From Hemibagrus wyckioides (Eukaryota; Chordata; Actinopteri; Siluriformes; Bagridae), in assembly GCF_019097595.1 (NCBI RefSeq), contig NC_080729.1, positions 3,046,917 through 3,110,916 on the forward strand: 64,000 bases of DNA, in the 5' to 3' direction. Made by a program: the position numbers and the translations under genes. Positions 47,991-59,766 of this stretch are shown one piece after another; the first letter of the stretch is position 1; each line of letters begins with the position of its first letter. The notes below the pieces were generated by a model. It did not search any database. It saw only the letters and a program-made list of their open reading frames with translations, and was not told the origin of the DNA.

Positions 47991-49265
47991 ATGGCCGCCA
48001 GCCCGATGCTTCAAGAATGCATCGAAACAGCTGAGGACCTGCTGAAGCGAGTGGATCTACTGTGCACCCGACAGGACCAGGAAGTGGAAGGTCGCGCCAA
48101 ACTGTGCAGCAAACTCCGCTCTGAGCTGAAATTCCTGCAGAAAGTCAAAGCTGGACATGTTGCCATCAAAGAGTCTCACCTGCAGAGCACCAACCTGACT
48201 CACCTGAAAGCCGTCGTGGAGTCGGCTGAGAGCCTCGAGAACGTCGTCAGCGTTCTACACGTGTTCGCGTACGAAGGTCCGGACGGACGGAAGCAGACGC
48301 TGGTGGTGGACGTGGTGGCGAACAGAGGTCACACCTGGGTAAAGGCCATCGGGCGCAAAGCGGAGGCGTTACACAACATATGGCAAGGCCGAGGACAGTA
48401 CGGTGACAAAAGCGTCATCAGGCAAGCGGAAGATTACCTGGAGGCCAGTCGCCAGCAGCCCATTCAGTACAGCAACCCACACATCATCTTCGCCTTCTAT
48501 AACGGCGTCTCCAGTCCGATGGCTGACAGACTCAAAGAGATGGGTATCTCTGTTAAAGGTGACATCGTCGCCGTGAACACGGTGGTCGAATCAGACGAGG
48601 ACGACGATGAGGATGAAGAGGACAGTGACTTCGAGCAGGACGTTGAGGACAACGACGATGACGAAGAAGACGATGATGAAGTGCAGCTCATGCACACCCG
48701 TGTGGACCGAGACACTATTGTAGCGAGCCTGGCATTCCCCACCGACGTCAAGGTAGCCGAGTGTCCGCGAGTAAACCTCGACATCACCACGCTTATCACG
48801 TACGTGTCGTCTCTGAGTCACGGAAACTGCCACTTCACCTTCAGGGAGTATGTCCTGACCGAGCAGGCCGCTCAGGAGCGTCAAGAAAAGGTGCTTCCCA
48901 AGCTCGATGCCTTCATGGAGGGGAAGGAGCTTTTCGCATGCCACTCGGCCGTGCAGGACTTTCGCACCATCCTGGACACGCTCGGCGGCCCCGGCGAACG
49001 AGAACGAGCCGAGAAGCTCCTCGCCAGAGTCACTGTAGTTCCCGATCAGCCCTCGGAGCGCACACAGCGCCTGGTAGCCAGCTCCAAGGTCAATCATAGG
49101 TCGCTTATGATCTTCGGGACTGGCGATACTCTCCGTGCTGTCACTATGACCGCAAACAGCGGGTTCGTGCGTGCTGCTGCTAACCAAGGCGTGCGTTACA
49201 GCGTGTTTATCCATCAACCTCGAGCGCTGACGGAAGGCAAAGAATGGAGAGCCACGCCCATATGA
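47991..49265 (+). CDS. c7orf25: C7orf25 homologue (UPF0415 / DUF1308 family protein)
   Basis: A single coding exon of 424 residues; human C7orf25 has 421. The frame is open upstream to 47937, but that part precedes a TAG splice acceptor (47971-47973), so I take the ATG at 47991, which starts [20 protein letters not shown] as in the family and has G at -3 and +4. Conserved blocks include [118 protein letters not shown] and [20 protein letters not shown]. Residues 200-230 are an almost purely Asp/Glu insertion where human has a shorter acidic stretch. Function is unknown; I recall a suggested PIN-like (nuclease-fold) domain in the C-terminal half, which the VNLDITTL and FGTGDT segments might support, but I cannot verify it. 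No membrane segment or signal peptide is seen. Confidence 0.95.
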   Translation: MAASPMLQECIETAEDLLKRVDLLCTRQDQEVEGRAKLCSKLRSELKFLQKVKAGHVAIKESHLQSTNLTHLKAVVESAESLENVVSVLHVFAYEGPDGRKQTLVVDVVANRGHTWVKAIGRKAEALHNIWQGRGQYGDKSVIRQAEDYLEASRQQPIQYSNPHIIFAFYNGVSSPMADRLKEMGISVKGDIVAVNTVVESDEDDDEDEEDSDFEQDVEDNDDDEEDDDEVQLMHTRVDRDTIVASLAFPTDVKVAECPRVNLDITTLITYVSSLSHGNCHFTFREYVLTEQAAQERQEKVLPKLDAFMEGKELFACHSAVQDFRTILDTLGGPGERERAEKLLARVTVVPDQPSERTQRLVASSKVNHRSLMIFGTGDTLRAVTMTANSGFVRAAANQGVRYSVFIHQPRALTEGKEWRATPI

Positions 49266-49684
49266 TGGACCTGAAAGTACAGAGCAAAATCATAACATGA
49301 ACCCTGTGTGGAGTTACAACAGCACTTTAAACAATGCCTGATTTATTCCAAACACTTGCAAGAGGCATCTTTATTTTGATGTTTTCATGCAGCTGTGCAC
49401 AATTTACACAGCTGGGCTGCTAATACAGACAGCATCCGTGCTGCATTTATTATTATTATTTTATCTCTTGCAGCATGATTTTTTTTTTCTGAATTCAGTG
49501 CCTCGATCTCAGCCTGCAAAGACTGAAACAAACCAAAAGTTTCGTCAAACATAGAACCACAGATATCATGCACTTCGTTTGTATCTCGAGAAAAGTAATA
49601 AAACGTTATTTGTTTTGCAGTCTGTATGTGTCGATCTGCAACATGGAAATCACAATGTGTATTTTTTGTTTTGCACAAAGTTCA

Positions 49685-49690
49685 AATAAA
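49685..49690 (+). terminator. C7orf25 polyadenylation signal
   Basis: AATAAA about 420 bp after the stop codon. A second AATAAA follows at about 49727-49732. Confidence 0.6.
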
Positions 49691-50759
49691 CAGCCCCAAA
49701 AAAAAAAGTCTTGGCTTGTGTTTCTAAATAAAGTAAATGTTCATGAGGACTAGTGGCAAAGTTCAGGTAATGTGTAATGTCTACAAACACATAACAACCT
49801 AAAGAAAAATATGATTTATGAAAAATAATATGCAAGTATTAGTAGATAAGAGGAATTTTAAATGTGTGGAGAAAGTTTTCCAGCCCTGTTTGTCCTAGAG
49901 GGAGCACCTACAGTACTTATGCAGAGCCTGTAAACGTCAAGACCGTGTGACGTCACTGTCTGTCTGTATCCTGACATGTTGGAGTCGACTCCGATTCTGA
50001 TTCAATTGTCGTGGTTTGTCTGATTGTCTGATTCAATCGATTCACGGTTCAAAAAAAAAATAAAAGGAAATATTTTGCATTATTAATTCATACGTAAGAC
50101 ACTTATTATTGGTGGTATTACGTGTGACAGTAATAATCTGGTGGTAATTATTAGAGCTTTAAAATTGTACAGAAAAAAAAAAGTTAACATTTTGCGATAT
50201 GGCATTTTACGACATGTTTCTTTTTCAGGTCCGTTTTTACATTTTACGCTTCCAAAGAACAGACTGATCATATTTTATTTCCTATTTAAATGAGATATTT
50301 AGCAACGAAAACTCATTTTCGTTCTGAATCGATTCCAGAATTATGGAGTCGACTCGTATTGTCCAAAGCTTGGGAATAAGTGAATCGACTCTTTTATTTA
50401 GGATCTACTCCCAGTACTGTACGTCACGCGAGAAGGTACAAAACAAAGATGTCAAACTTGTCTCATAGCAAAGGGACACGAAAACCAGAAAACATTATCA
50501 TCTGGGATATTTTTACACATTTTAGCTCTTAAACCCTTTTTTTAACACGGTCGTGACAAGGATCTAGGGAATTTGGTTAGCCCTCGAGCTAAGTTTACAC
50601 AAGAATAATTAGGACGGAACGGTTGGTTAGTTTGTTTGGCGCTTTTTAAAAATACATTTATTGAGCGTGTTAGCTCATGCTACGAGTAGGAACGGGGTTC
50701 TGGTGACAGATGAAACCCTTAGCAGTGTGAGTAATCAGCTCTGGGCTTTACTGAGTCAT

Positions 50760-50836
50760 CTATTTCTCACATAAAAGAAGAAAATTACCGGCAACATCAG
50801 CGGTACAGCACGGACATCATCGGCGCGTGACGCTTG
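50760..50836 (+). promoter_or_regulatory. Possible RALA non-coding first exon / promoter
   Basis: A locally CpG-containing stretch (ATCATCGGCGCGTGACGCTTG) ends in a consensus GTAAGC donor at 50837, upstream of the RALA coding exon's acceptor at 54411-54413. RALA genes have a 5' untranslated exon, so this is a plausible one; transcript evidence would be required to fix it. Confidence 0.35.
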
Positions 50837-51345
50837 GTAAGCTAACGCCGCTGCTAACTATTTACTTTTTTCCCCCTTCACACACTAAAGAAAAAAAATA
50901 AACAAAAACAGTAAGGATAGCTAGCTAACTAGTTTTTTGTGTATAAGCAGAGCGATTAAACTTTACGTTTGGATGTTATGTACGCGTGTAAGTTAATTAC
51001 CTTTGCATGTATACGTAATAACTGGCTTGTTAGACGGCTAGTCAATTCATGCTAGCCATATAGAGTGATGATAAAATGTTTATTACGGTACAGGTTGCGC
51101 GTTTGGCGTCTTGTTTTGGGGGGTTTTATGGCCAATGCTAACGAGCTAATAGTTAGCCGACGGTCTGGTAAAAATGCTGAGAAACATAATGCTTCCGTTT
51201 ATAGGTGGGAATTTCCTCTAGGTTGCTGCTGGAGCTAAATATAAGTGTGAAAGAGTCACGTATGTCATGATCAATGGCTTCAAGGTTTAGACCAGCAAAA
51301 GCAGTGAATACAATATCAGCACCACACCCAAACCACAGACTGGAC

Positions 51346-51368
51346 ACACACACACACACACACACACT
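51346..51368. repeat. CA microsatellite
   Basis: About eleven CA units between C7orf25 and RALA. Confidence 0.85.
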
Positions 51369-52395
51369 TCATGAACTGGATTTCGAGGCAAACTGTACAC
51401 ACAGCTGGTAGAATATCATATCATATAATCACTTGCTATTTGACTGACGCCATTTTATACCGGCTGCTGTGATACCAGATTTGATTCACAGGAGCCTAGT
51501 TGTTTTCTACACTTTTCTACTGGTTTCTTTAATCCCCAGCATCACTTAAAGGGTTGGGTCCGTATCATTTTTTTTCCGCCCAGCCCTTACTACAGTAGTC
51601 TGGATTCCTGCGTAAGTAATTGAATTTCTGTCCAGATTGGTGAATAATGTTGTAGCAGGACGTCTCTAATGATCGTCTCATTCGTACAGGAGAAGAGACG
51701 TCCATAGAGATCTCTTCAGGACGTACGCTCATGCTCATACTCATACGTACACCTCATTTCAATACTAACTAATGTTCCTTTTAAGCTGCTTGTAGATCAC
51801 GTGACTGAACACGTGTATGATAAGGATCGGATAAGTTAGCGGAAATCCACTGGACGCCTCACTTCTCACTAATCTTTTTAATCAATTTTGTGTTTCAGCA
51901 AATACCTGGCTCTGGTTTGGTTTTTCTGGCAGCTTCCTGAAGCCTTGATAGTAATAACATGACAGTAATTACATGTCAGTTACTGGCATGCCTGAGTCAG
52001 ACACGACTAATATCCTGTAATTACTCCAGTAACAACTAGTTTACTAGTAAAACTAATCCAGAGCTCGTAAAATCATAACAATGCCAGGAGGATGTCCGAA
52101 AGAGCAAAATCGTCTGTGTTGTCGGGGTGGGAGGGGCTTCACAGTGACGATAGCCAATCAGTGGAGTTTATGAAGTCGTGTATGTGGAAGTGTGTGTGAT
52201 GTGTGAACAGCAGGTTGTCTGGATTCAGGTAGGAATAGAGTTTTAACACTTTTAGTTCACCTTAGTGCCTTTAGTACCTAAAGTGCAAGCTCCCAAGTCT
52301 AAGAACTTTCATGTTAGAGTCTAGTATTTTTCTGTCCAAAAGAATCAACCTTTTGTTTGTCCACTGCAGTTTTCAGACGCTAATTGTGAATTACA

Positions 52396-52709
52396 GGCCA
52401 TGTCCACACTAATACATTTTAGTTTTCGACAGTGAACGTATCTTTGTAAAAACACTCGCTCTCCAAAGTGGATCAATTTAAAAGCGCCGTTTTCCTGTCG
52501 CCGTGTGGACTGTGAAACCAGAGGCTTTCAAAAACAATGATGCATTTTTAGTCACGTGACCAATTCAGCAATTCTGCAACGTTTCAAAGATCCGGGAATT
52601 AAATAAACCTTTCAGTGTGGATGGGAAATGATTGAGGATGATAATGTGGACGCAGAGCGTTAGTTTAGACGGAAATGCCATTTTCAAATTTATCTGGATT
52701 AGTGTAGAT
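52396..52709. mobile_element. MITE-like DNA transposon relic
   Basis: The left end GGCCATGTCCACACTAATAC is matched by the inverse of the right end (the reverse complement of 52690-52708 reads TCTACACTAATCCAGATAA). About 310 bp with no coding content, including AAAGCGCCGTTTTCCTGTCG near the left third. A hAT- or CACTA-type origin is possible; the superfamily is not determined. Confidence 0.6.
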
Positions 52710-54413
52710 TTTCTTATGGCAAGTTTCTAATGGCTCGAAATGAGAGGTAAAATCAGCTGGTTGGTGGCATTTCAGACTCACTAGAAACGATTATTGATTT
52801 AATTTCCGGAACTGAGCGGATGTGATTTAGGAAGTTTAATAACTATCGAGGTGCTTCTCCAGATACCTTGTGCTGATTACAGTATCCAGTGTCACATGGA
52901 TGTGATGGTGGTACTGCACTCAAATTACAGAATTTCAGCAGTTTAGGAACGAAAACTGGTTTTGCAAACACGGAGACGTGCAGGTTGAGGAAAAAGTGCT
53001 GCTGTTTATCATAAAAAAAATACGTTACGTATAACCATTAAAGATATTTCTGTTGCAGCTGAAAACCAAACATCGTGTCCTAATGAAACGGACAGACGTT
53101 TTCCGGGCGGATTTACTATTCACAACCAGTATCCGGTACCTGGAGAGAATGGAGAGTGATGGAGCAGCTGGAATAAACATAATCCTTAATTCTTTTAGCT
53201 CTGAATGCAGACGGGAAACGGCGAGTCTCACTAAATGATCTTACATTCAAAATCGTGGGAAGAGTTTTTAATCACATTCCACAAAGCGCTGCCTGAAATC
53301 CGCCTCAGAAGCTGCCTTTTTAAAGGCTCATTAGCAAAGAGCAAGAAATGAGCTGAAACAACTGCAGGTAAATAAACCACAGTGGGAGGTGAAGCGGTTT
53401 ATGTTTCATCCTTCTGTGACTTTGTCATGCATACGTTTTGCATATAGAGAACATGCTGGGGTTAATGTTTAGACAGGACTTCCTCGCTCACCCCGGAGTG
53501 CGTCCTCTGACCTTGTCGTGTTTACCGAGGAACAAAAAGGCCTGTTTTTAAGCCAACAGTCTCGTTCTAAACCAGTTTTCAGTCTGCTATAGGTGTGTTT
53601 CTCTGGCCTGCTGTGGATCAGTGAAAGAATTATACAAGTAGTAAAAGTCATTTAAAACAAAGTGGCTCATTTGTTTTGTTCTGTTTTCTCTCCCATTGTG
53701 TTGTGGTGTGGCGACGTGGCCTCTATAGGGCAGAAATGAAGGGTACATAAGGGGGTATTTATCATTTTTGACACTCCCTCTACATTGACTCTAAAGTGCT
53801 GCTTTAATTTCCATATAATTTTTTTTAATCACAATTTGTATTAAATTTACTGTAGGGTTTGCCGATATAAAAATACAAGGTGAGTAAAATAATGCAATAT
53901 AAATTGGAGAAACTAATAAAAAATTATCCAAAAGGAGTAAAAAAAAAAAAGTTGAAGTTATCGAGTAGCACGTAAAACCTTTCCTTCTGCAAGTGACATC
54001 AGAGTTCTTAAATGTTAAATAAAACTATAATCAGACAGCACGTATTAAACAATGTAGAGATGTCTTCGAATTTTGTGATGTTTTTCTGTATTTTAACTCC
54101 TCACCTCGAATTCTAGACATGAAGAATATCTAGTGTTTATATAAAGTTGTTAATAAAATAAATAACATCATGGTACAAGTGCCTGGGGTTTTCGTTCATT
54201 ACCAGCCATTAGTGTTAATGAGTGCAGTGTTTTCCCCTGAATCTGCCATGTGTCTCGGTTTGACTGCATGATGTCAGAGTCAGTAAATGAATAAAAAGTG
54301 CTATTGTTTAGTGCCTGACACATCGGGAGCGACACGTCATTGTGTTCCCATCATGCATTGTAATCACTGTGCTTTAAACACTACAGTAAACTGGTGGTTC
54401 TTTCTTTCCTCAG

Positions 54414-54607
<194 letters not shown>

Positions 54608-54779
54608 TAGCTAACGTTATTTAATTGTGCAATATTGCATGAATCTGCAGTAAAGTCAGGTTACTAAATGGTCACTATACAAACGGATAGTATTGTAAAA
54701 TACAATTGTTCCATGGTATGAAGTCCAAAATTGATAAATAAAAATGCTTAAAATGCTCAGGTGGAAAAAAACAAGAAGT

Positions 54780-55261
54780 TACCCCATATGGCCAAAAGTT
54801 AACACCTGAATAACATCCACATGTGGTTCATCCTCAAACTGTTACCACAAAATCGGAAGCACTTTTTTGTATAATCTAGCGTTACAATTTCCCTTTACTG
54901 GAACTAAGAAGCCTGTACCTGTTCCAGCATGACAATACCGCTGGGTCAAGGTTGGAGTGGAGGAACTTGAGTTTCCTGCACTCTGACTCAACCCCACTGA
55001 ACACATTTGGGATGAACTGCACCCCAGGTTACCTCATCCTCTGTCATTGTGTCTGATCTCATTAATGCTCTTGTAGCTGAACGAACACACATCCTCACAG
55101 CCACGCTCCAGCATCTAGAGAAAAGCCTTCCCAGAATACAAGAGAAGACAAGAGTGTAGATTATTATAACAGTAAATGGAGAATAAATGTGGAGTGGGAG
55201 GTTCAACATGTACACATGGGTGTCATGCTCTGGGAGCACAAACATTTGGTCATATGGTGTA
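54780..55261 (+). mobile_element. Old Tc1-like element in RALA intron
   Basis: The ends ACCCCATATGGCCAAAAGTT and, inverted, ACACCATATGACCAAATG bracket about 480 bp, with TA at both sides. Inside, TTCCAGCATGACAATACC, GTGGAGGAACTTGAGTTTCC, GACTCAACCCCACTGAACAC and TTTGGGATGAACTGCA are the decayed equivalents of the transposase QHDN and SxLNPxEHxWDEL motifs. It belongs to a different Tc1 subfamily from the copies at 13.1, 18.7, 31.2 and 55.3 kb. Confidence 0.75.
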
Positions 55262-55319
55262 TTTAATAGGAATAGAATTTTTATTGTACTGTTGTATCAG
55301 TCTAATTTAAGAATGATCA

Positions 55320-55550
55320 TACACTTTTGCCAAAGGTTTTGGGACACCCCTTCAAATCATTGAATTTTGGAACAGGAAGGGGTCATCCCCAAACTGTTCC
55401 CACAAAGTTGGGAGCATGAAATTGTCCAAAATGTCTTGGTATGAAGCTGAAGCATTAAGAGTTCCTTTCACTGGAACTAAGGGGCTGAGCCCAACCCCTG
55501 AATTCAGTGATTTGGAGGGGTGTCCCAAAACCTTTGGTAATATAGTGTAT
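55320..55550 (-). mobile_element. Tc1-like element (DD34E family), copy D, internally deleted
   Basis: Both terminal repeats are kept (TTGCCAAAGGTTTTGGGACA at 55327 and its inverse, TGTCCCAAAACCTTTGGTAA, at about 55521-55540) around about 170 bp of the family's interior in reverse orientation. The internal sequence matches copy A. It ends 70 bp before RALA coding exon 2. Confidence 0.85.
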
Positions 55551-55569
55551 AATGTTTCTGACATATTAG

Positions 55570-55833
<264 letters not shown>

Positions 55834-55925
55834 TAAAAATACCCGAGTTTTGGAGTTAGCGTGAACAATGTGCTTGGTTGGTTCATGATCGTCAAATGAC
55901 GAATATCTGTGTGTTCGTGTTGTAG

Positions 55926-56100
55926 AGAGCAGATCCTCAGAGTAAAGGAGGACGAGAACGTGCCCTTCCTGCTGGTCGGAAATAAGTCTGACCTGGAGGA
56001 CCGGAGGCAGGTGGGAGCGGAGGAAGCCAAAGCCCGAGCCGATCAGTGGGGCGTCAGCTACGTTGAGACGTCGGCCAAAACCCGGGCCAACGTGGACAAG
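55926..56100 (+). CDS. rala: RALA coding exon 3: guanine-specificity motifs
   Basis: Encodes residues 108 (completed by the first base)-166. It includes the NKSD motif (127-130), which reads the guanine base, and [12 protein letters not shown] with the SAK motif (157-159). The acceptor is TGTTGTAG at 55925. The donor is GTTCCC at 56101, again non-consensus beyond GT. Reading through it would add an aberrant tail, whereas joining to 56187 restores DKVFFDLMR. Confidence 0.95.
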
Positions 56101-56186
56101 GTTCCCGGATTTCATTTCGCTCATCGCCTAACGTCGTGCTGTAGATTCTGTCTGGATATTAATCTTCTCTTAATGTTTCCTTTCAG

Positions 56187-56306
56187 GTGTTTTTTGACCT
56201 CATGCGAGGGATCAGAGCCAGGAAAATGGAGGAAGGCAAGGAGAACGGGAAAAATAAAAGAAAGAGTTTAATGAAGAGGATTCGGGAGAGATGTTGTATT
56301 TTATAA
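56187..56306 (+). CDS. rala: RALA coding exon 4: hypervariable tail and CAAX box
   Basis: Encodes residues 167-205: [20 protein letters not shown], then [19 protein letters not shown]. The final CCIL is a CAAX box ending in Leu, a geranylgeranylation signal that anchors the protein to membranes together with the polybasic KNKRK/KRIRER segment. Ser193 corresponds to the Aurora A site Ser194 of human RALA. Two departures from human are Gly174 (Glu in human, one base change from GAG) and one Lys fewer in the KEKNGK stretch. The acceptor is CCTTTCAG at 56186. Confidence 0.95.
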   Translation: MFFDLMRGIRARKMEEGKENGKNKRKSLMKRIRERCCIL

Positions 56307-56929
56307 AGACTGACTTGCTGTGATGTCACTTCCTCCCATTTTTAATGTCTGTCTAATTGCAGCTCATTTTATTTAACTTCTTTTCAGAAGGGTAACAAGG
56401 GACAGAAAATCAGGTATGTACATGTGTACTCGGGACTTGGAACAAGTCTCGACGAACAGGTTTCATTTCATTATTTAAATGTACATAGCTCATATGACAC
56501 TACTGTGGGGTTTTTTTGTTTTATTTTTTTCTTTTGCCAGCACACTGAGGACCCAGTACTACCCTGAAAATATCACTTGGGCTGCTTTCACACTTGGAAT
56601 GTTTTCTTAAGCGTCAGCGCATATATTACAGGAAGTGGATGCAAGCCAGGCAGAATGTGGATGCTTCTAAAAAGCATACCGGTCCTTAATGTTTCTTGGT
56701 CATAGCTCTTCTATAGTTGGGAAAAAAAGTGCAGAGTGATGCACACGGGCATCGTGACATTTTGACCAATTCGTTTGCAGGTTAGGGGCGAGCTTGAAAA
56801 TCAAACATTGAAGGAGGATTTTTTAGGATGTTCACCAGTATATAGAGTAACTTCACTGTTAGTTCTCTTGAATTTCTGCCTCCAGTGTTACAACAAACGT
56901 AAACAACCTCCTCATCAGAGTCTTTAATT

Positions 56930-57165
56930 CAGTTAGGTTGTCTTTATTTGTCACATACATTACTGCACAGTGAAATTCTTTCTTCGCATATCCCATCCTT
57001 GGAGGTTGGGGTCAGAGCACAGGGTCAGCCATGATGCAGCGCCCCTGGAGAAAGGTGGGTTGGGGGCCTTGCTCAAGGGCTCAACAGTGGCAGTTTGTCG
57101 GGCTTGAACCCCGATCTTCCGGTCAACGACCCAGAGCCATAACCACCGCAACCATCATCTACATT
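56930..57165 (-). mobile_element. tRNA-derived SINE, minus orientation
   Basis: On the minus strand it starts GGTTGCGGTGGTTATGGCTC, continues TGGGTCGTTGACCGGAAGAT and has a clean B box in GGGGTTCAAGCCC. The body includes CCACTGTTGAGCCCTTGAGC and GCTGCATCATGGCTGACCC, and the tail AATTTCACTGTGCAGTAATG. A fragment of the same family lies at 37845-37990. Confidence 0.8.
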
Positions 57166-57187
57166 ACTGATTATAATCAGTCTAATT

Positions 57188-57345
57188 AGAGGGATGGGGT
57201 AGCTTAGAGGTCAAGATGTTGGACCACTGATCAGAAGGTGATGAGTTCACATCCAAGGTGCCCTTGAGCAAGGTCCTTAACCCTTAAATGCTCAGGTGTA
57301 TGAAAATGGGACAATGTAAGTCACTCTGGATACTAGGACTGGTAT
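57188..57345 (+). mobile_element. tRNA-derived SINE, plus orientation
   Basis: The tRNA-like head reads GGGGTAGCTTAGAGGTCAAG and GATCAGAAGGTGATGAGTTC, followed by GTGCCCTTGAGCAAGGTCCT, TAACCCTTAAATGCTCAGGT and the tail TGTAAGTCACTCTGGATA. It is 3' truncated relative to the copies I remember, which continue into AAGGGCGTCTGCCAAATG. Confidence 0.8.
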
Positions 57346-59177
57346 GAGGAGTGTTGTAGTTATAGTCTGTTTTTTGGGCCAAACCAGTAGAACTCTAATC
57401 CTTTAATCCCTTGACCTTGTTTTGGATCGACAACAAAATGTTCATCAGGTAATAGCAAATATTCAAGTCCTACATTTAAGCACTTATTTCTAAGGTAATA
57501 GACTGACAAGACTTACCCAACAAAGTCAAACCTGGCCTTGAGATCTCTGTATGAGCAACAAGAAGGACGCTATCGAAGGAAAACTGTTTGACCTCGACTC
57601 TGCCAGGATCAGTTACAAAAATCAAATCACTTCATGCGCCAGAGGCATAAAAAAAATGCCAAGTGTAAACGCAGCCTTAGTTCACTACACGGGTTTGAGG
57701 TTATTTGGGTTCTGTGCATACTTTAGAGAAAGGTATAGAGCAAACACTCAAGTGTCCTCCTCACACAAGGATATTAAAATAAGAGACACTTTCTGGCTGG
57801 AAAATCTCCACACATAGGTCAAACTTTGGTCTGGTGAGGTCAAGGTTCTGGGTGAAGATCAGTGAACTAAAACGAGTGCCTTGACTTACCTAAAGCACTA
57901 AAGGGAAGTGTGACGCAAGTGAAAGTTTCAGACAGGTCAACAATTACAAGTTTCTCCTCACACTAGATTAGACATGCTTTAGATAAAGAGCTCAAGCTCT
58001 GTATTCAGCACCAAGCTTTTATAAACCTTACTTACCTCAGCACACTCAGAGTGAGGTTAATGAGGTAGGAGTGCCTCGTGTGTGTGTGTCTCAAAACAAC
58101 CCTAACACTACACACAACTTTATCACATTAAATAGATCCTTTGGAAACAAATGTTTGCTGGTCAAAGTCGTTTTAATCCGAACTTCAGTAACTCAAAAAC
58201 AAATAGCATTTTATTCAGAAAGCTGGATGAATTTCTTTTGTACCAATAGCGTGGGTGGCCTTCAGGATGAATGAATAATGTACAGTACTGTGCAAAAGTC
58301 TTCGTCACATGCACATGCGAAGAAATGCTGTGAAGCAAAGATTCCTTCAGAAATAATGAACATTTCTACATAAAAATCTATAAATCTGTTCTCAGAGATT
58401 CTACCAGAGTCCTGGAGAGCGTCCTACTCACCTCGGTTTTCGCAGATAATACTTACGGCTTTCATTATTATTTTATTTTAGTCTTAAAGATGTGTTTTAT
58501 GTAATCTGCTACTTTCTTTACTAACGCAATAAATATTTCTGTAGTATAACCGGAAAACTTTTACTGAAGTCATAAAATAACTGTCTAAGACGAAACTGAG
58601 GTCAATAAACAGTGTGTGAGTTTTGCACAGTGCTGTATGATCACGAGCTACGGTCCCAAAAAAACAGCCAGTAGAACACACTGATGCTCGCTGAAAGAGG
58701 AAACACACAGAGACTGATAGCTTTTTTGTTGTTTTTAGCCATTTGCTTTCTTTTACTTCTGTAACGGAAAGGGCTGTTTTCTTTTCTTCCGTTTTCAAAA
58801 ATCACGTCCATCGCTTTAGCTTCGAAAGAAAGAGCCGATCCTCATCTGATGCTCTGGTTTCGTATGGAAGTTTATGTGTAATATATAATGACAAGCGTCA
58901 CTCCGTGTACGGCTCTGTCTTTCCTTGAACGATCCGGACGCTCGCTTCCTGCTAACTCTGTTCACTCCTGTGCCGCGAGCGCTGTTAGCACTTCAGCGTG
59001 GATCATTCCTGTGGCTTGAACTTTTTTTCCCTCTAGCGTAATAACTGATTTCTGGTACACGAGGGTAATGACGCCGAACCACGCTGTGCTCTGCCGAAGC
59101 CCTCGAGTACTTTTTCTTGTGTTAATTAACATATCTGTCTAACCATGAGCCGAAAACAACTATGAAAATACACAAGA

Positions 59178-59183
59178 TTTTAT
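59178..59183 (-). terminator. Candidate MPLKIP polyadenylation signal
   Basis: AATAAA on the minus strand (TTTATT on plus), about 1 kb downstream of the MPLKIP stop. It would give a long, A/T-rich 3' UTR ending about 550 bp from the candidate RALA 3' end. Confidence 0.35.
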
Positions 59184-59337
59184 TATAACTTTTTGTTTGG
59201 CTGGTGTGGTCCTTATATATCCGAACGAGTTTTTCAACAAAGAGTCAGACAGTCTTGCATGACTGAAATATATTTATGAATGGCGAAAGGATTTACAGAA
59301 ACTTTTTTTAAAAAGAATTTTAAGATATAAAACAGTC

Positions 59338-59368
<31 letters not shown>

Positions 59369-59733
59369 GTCTGTGGAACATAAAAGATGCCTCCAAGTCA
59401 GTAAATCACATCACGGAGGAAAAACATCGACAAAAGGGTTTAAATACAGTCTCTATTTTTTACCCCAAGTTAAGAGCAACTCGATTGAGGTACCTAAGCA
59501 TTTAGGAAACCCTGAGAAAGTTAAAAAAAATACTAAAAAAAAAAACAAAACATTTTTCTAACTTTTCTTTTGTTTTTAACAAAAAAAAAATTACAGGTCT
59601 GAAATAAAATGAAAGACAAAAAGCCAAGGTTTTTTTTTTTTTTACAGAATGTACAAAATTAGAATAAAATCTAGAAAAAGGTTGTGCTGGTTGAGTTTAA
59701 CAGCATGGGGTCAGAGGTAGATTAGACCTCTTA

Positions 59734-59766
59734 ATGCTGTACACACACACACACACACACACACAC
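59734..59766. repeat. CA microsatellite
   Basis: About sixteen CA units, in the presumed MPLKIP 3' UTR. Confidence 0.88.

Larger units (their letters stand above)
56307..58625 (+). other. Probable RALA 3' untranslated region with SINE insertions
   Basis: No other gene is seen between the RALA stop and 58.6 kb. AATAAA signals on the plus strand at 58528-58533 and 58606-58611 are the first good candidates. Two SINEs (56930-57165 and 57188-57345) lie inside if the UTR reaches that far. Confidence 0.4.

Noticed and set aside
48497..49217. Minus-strand open frames of 100 and 208 codons and a plus frame of 112 codons
   Set aside because: They overlap the C7orf25 coding exon in other frames; the Ser-rich one is the complement of the Asp/Glu tract.
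49950..50400. Possible hAT element with GAATCGACTC-like words
   Set aside because: Words recur here and near 63.1 kb, but no terminal repeats or 8-bp duplication could be placed.
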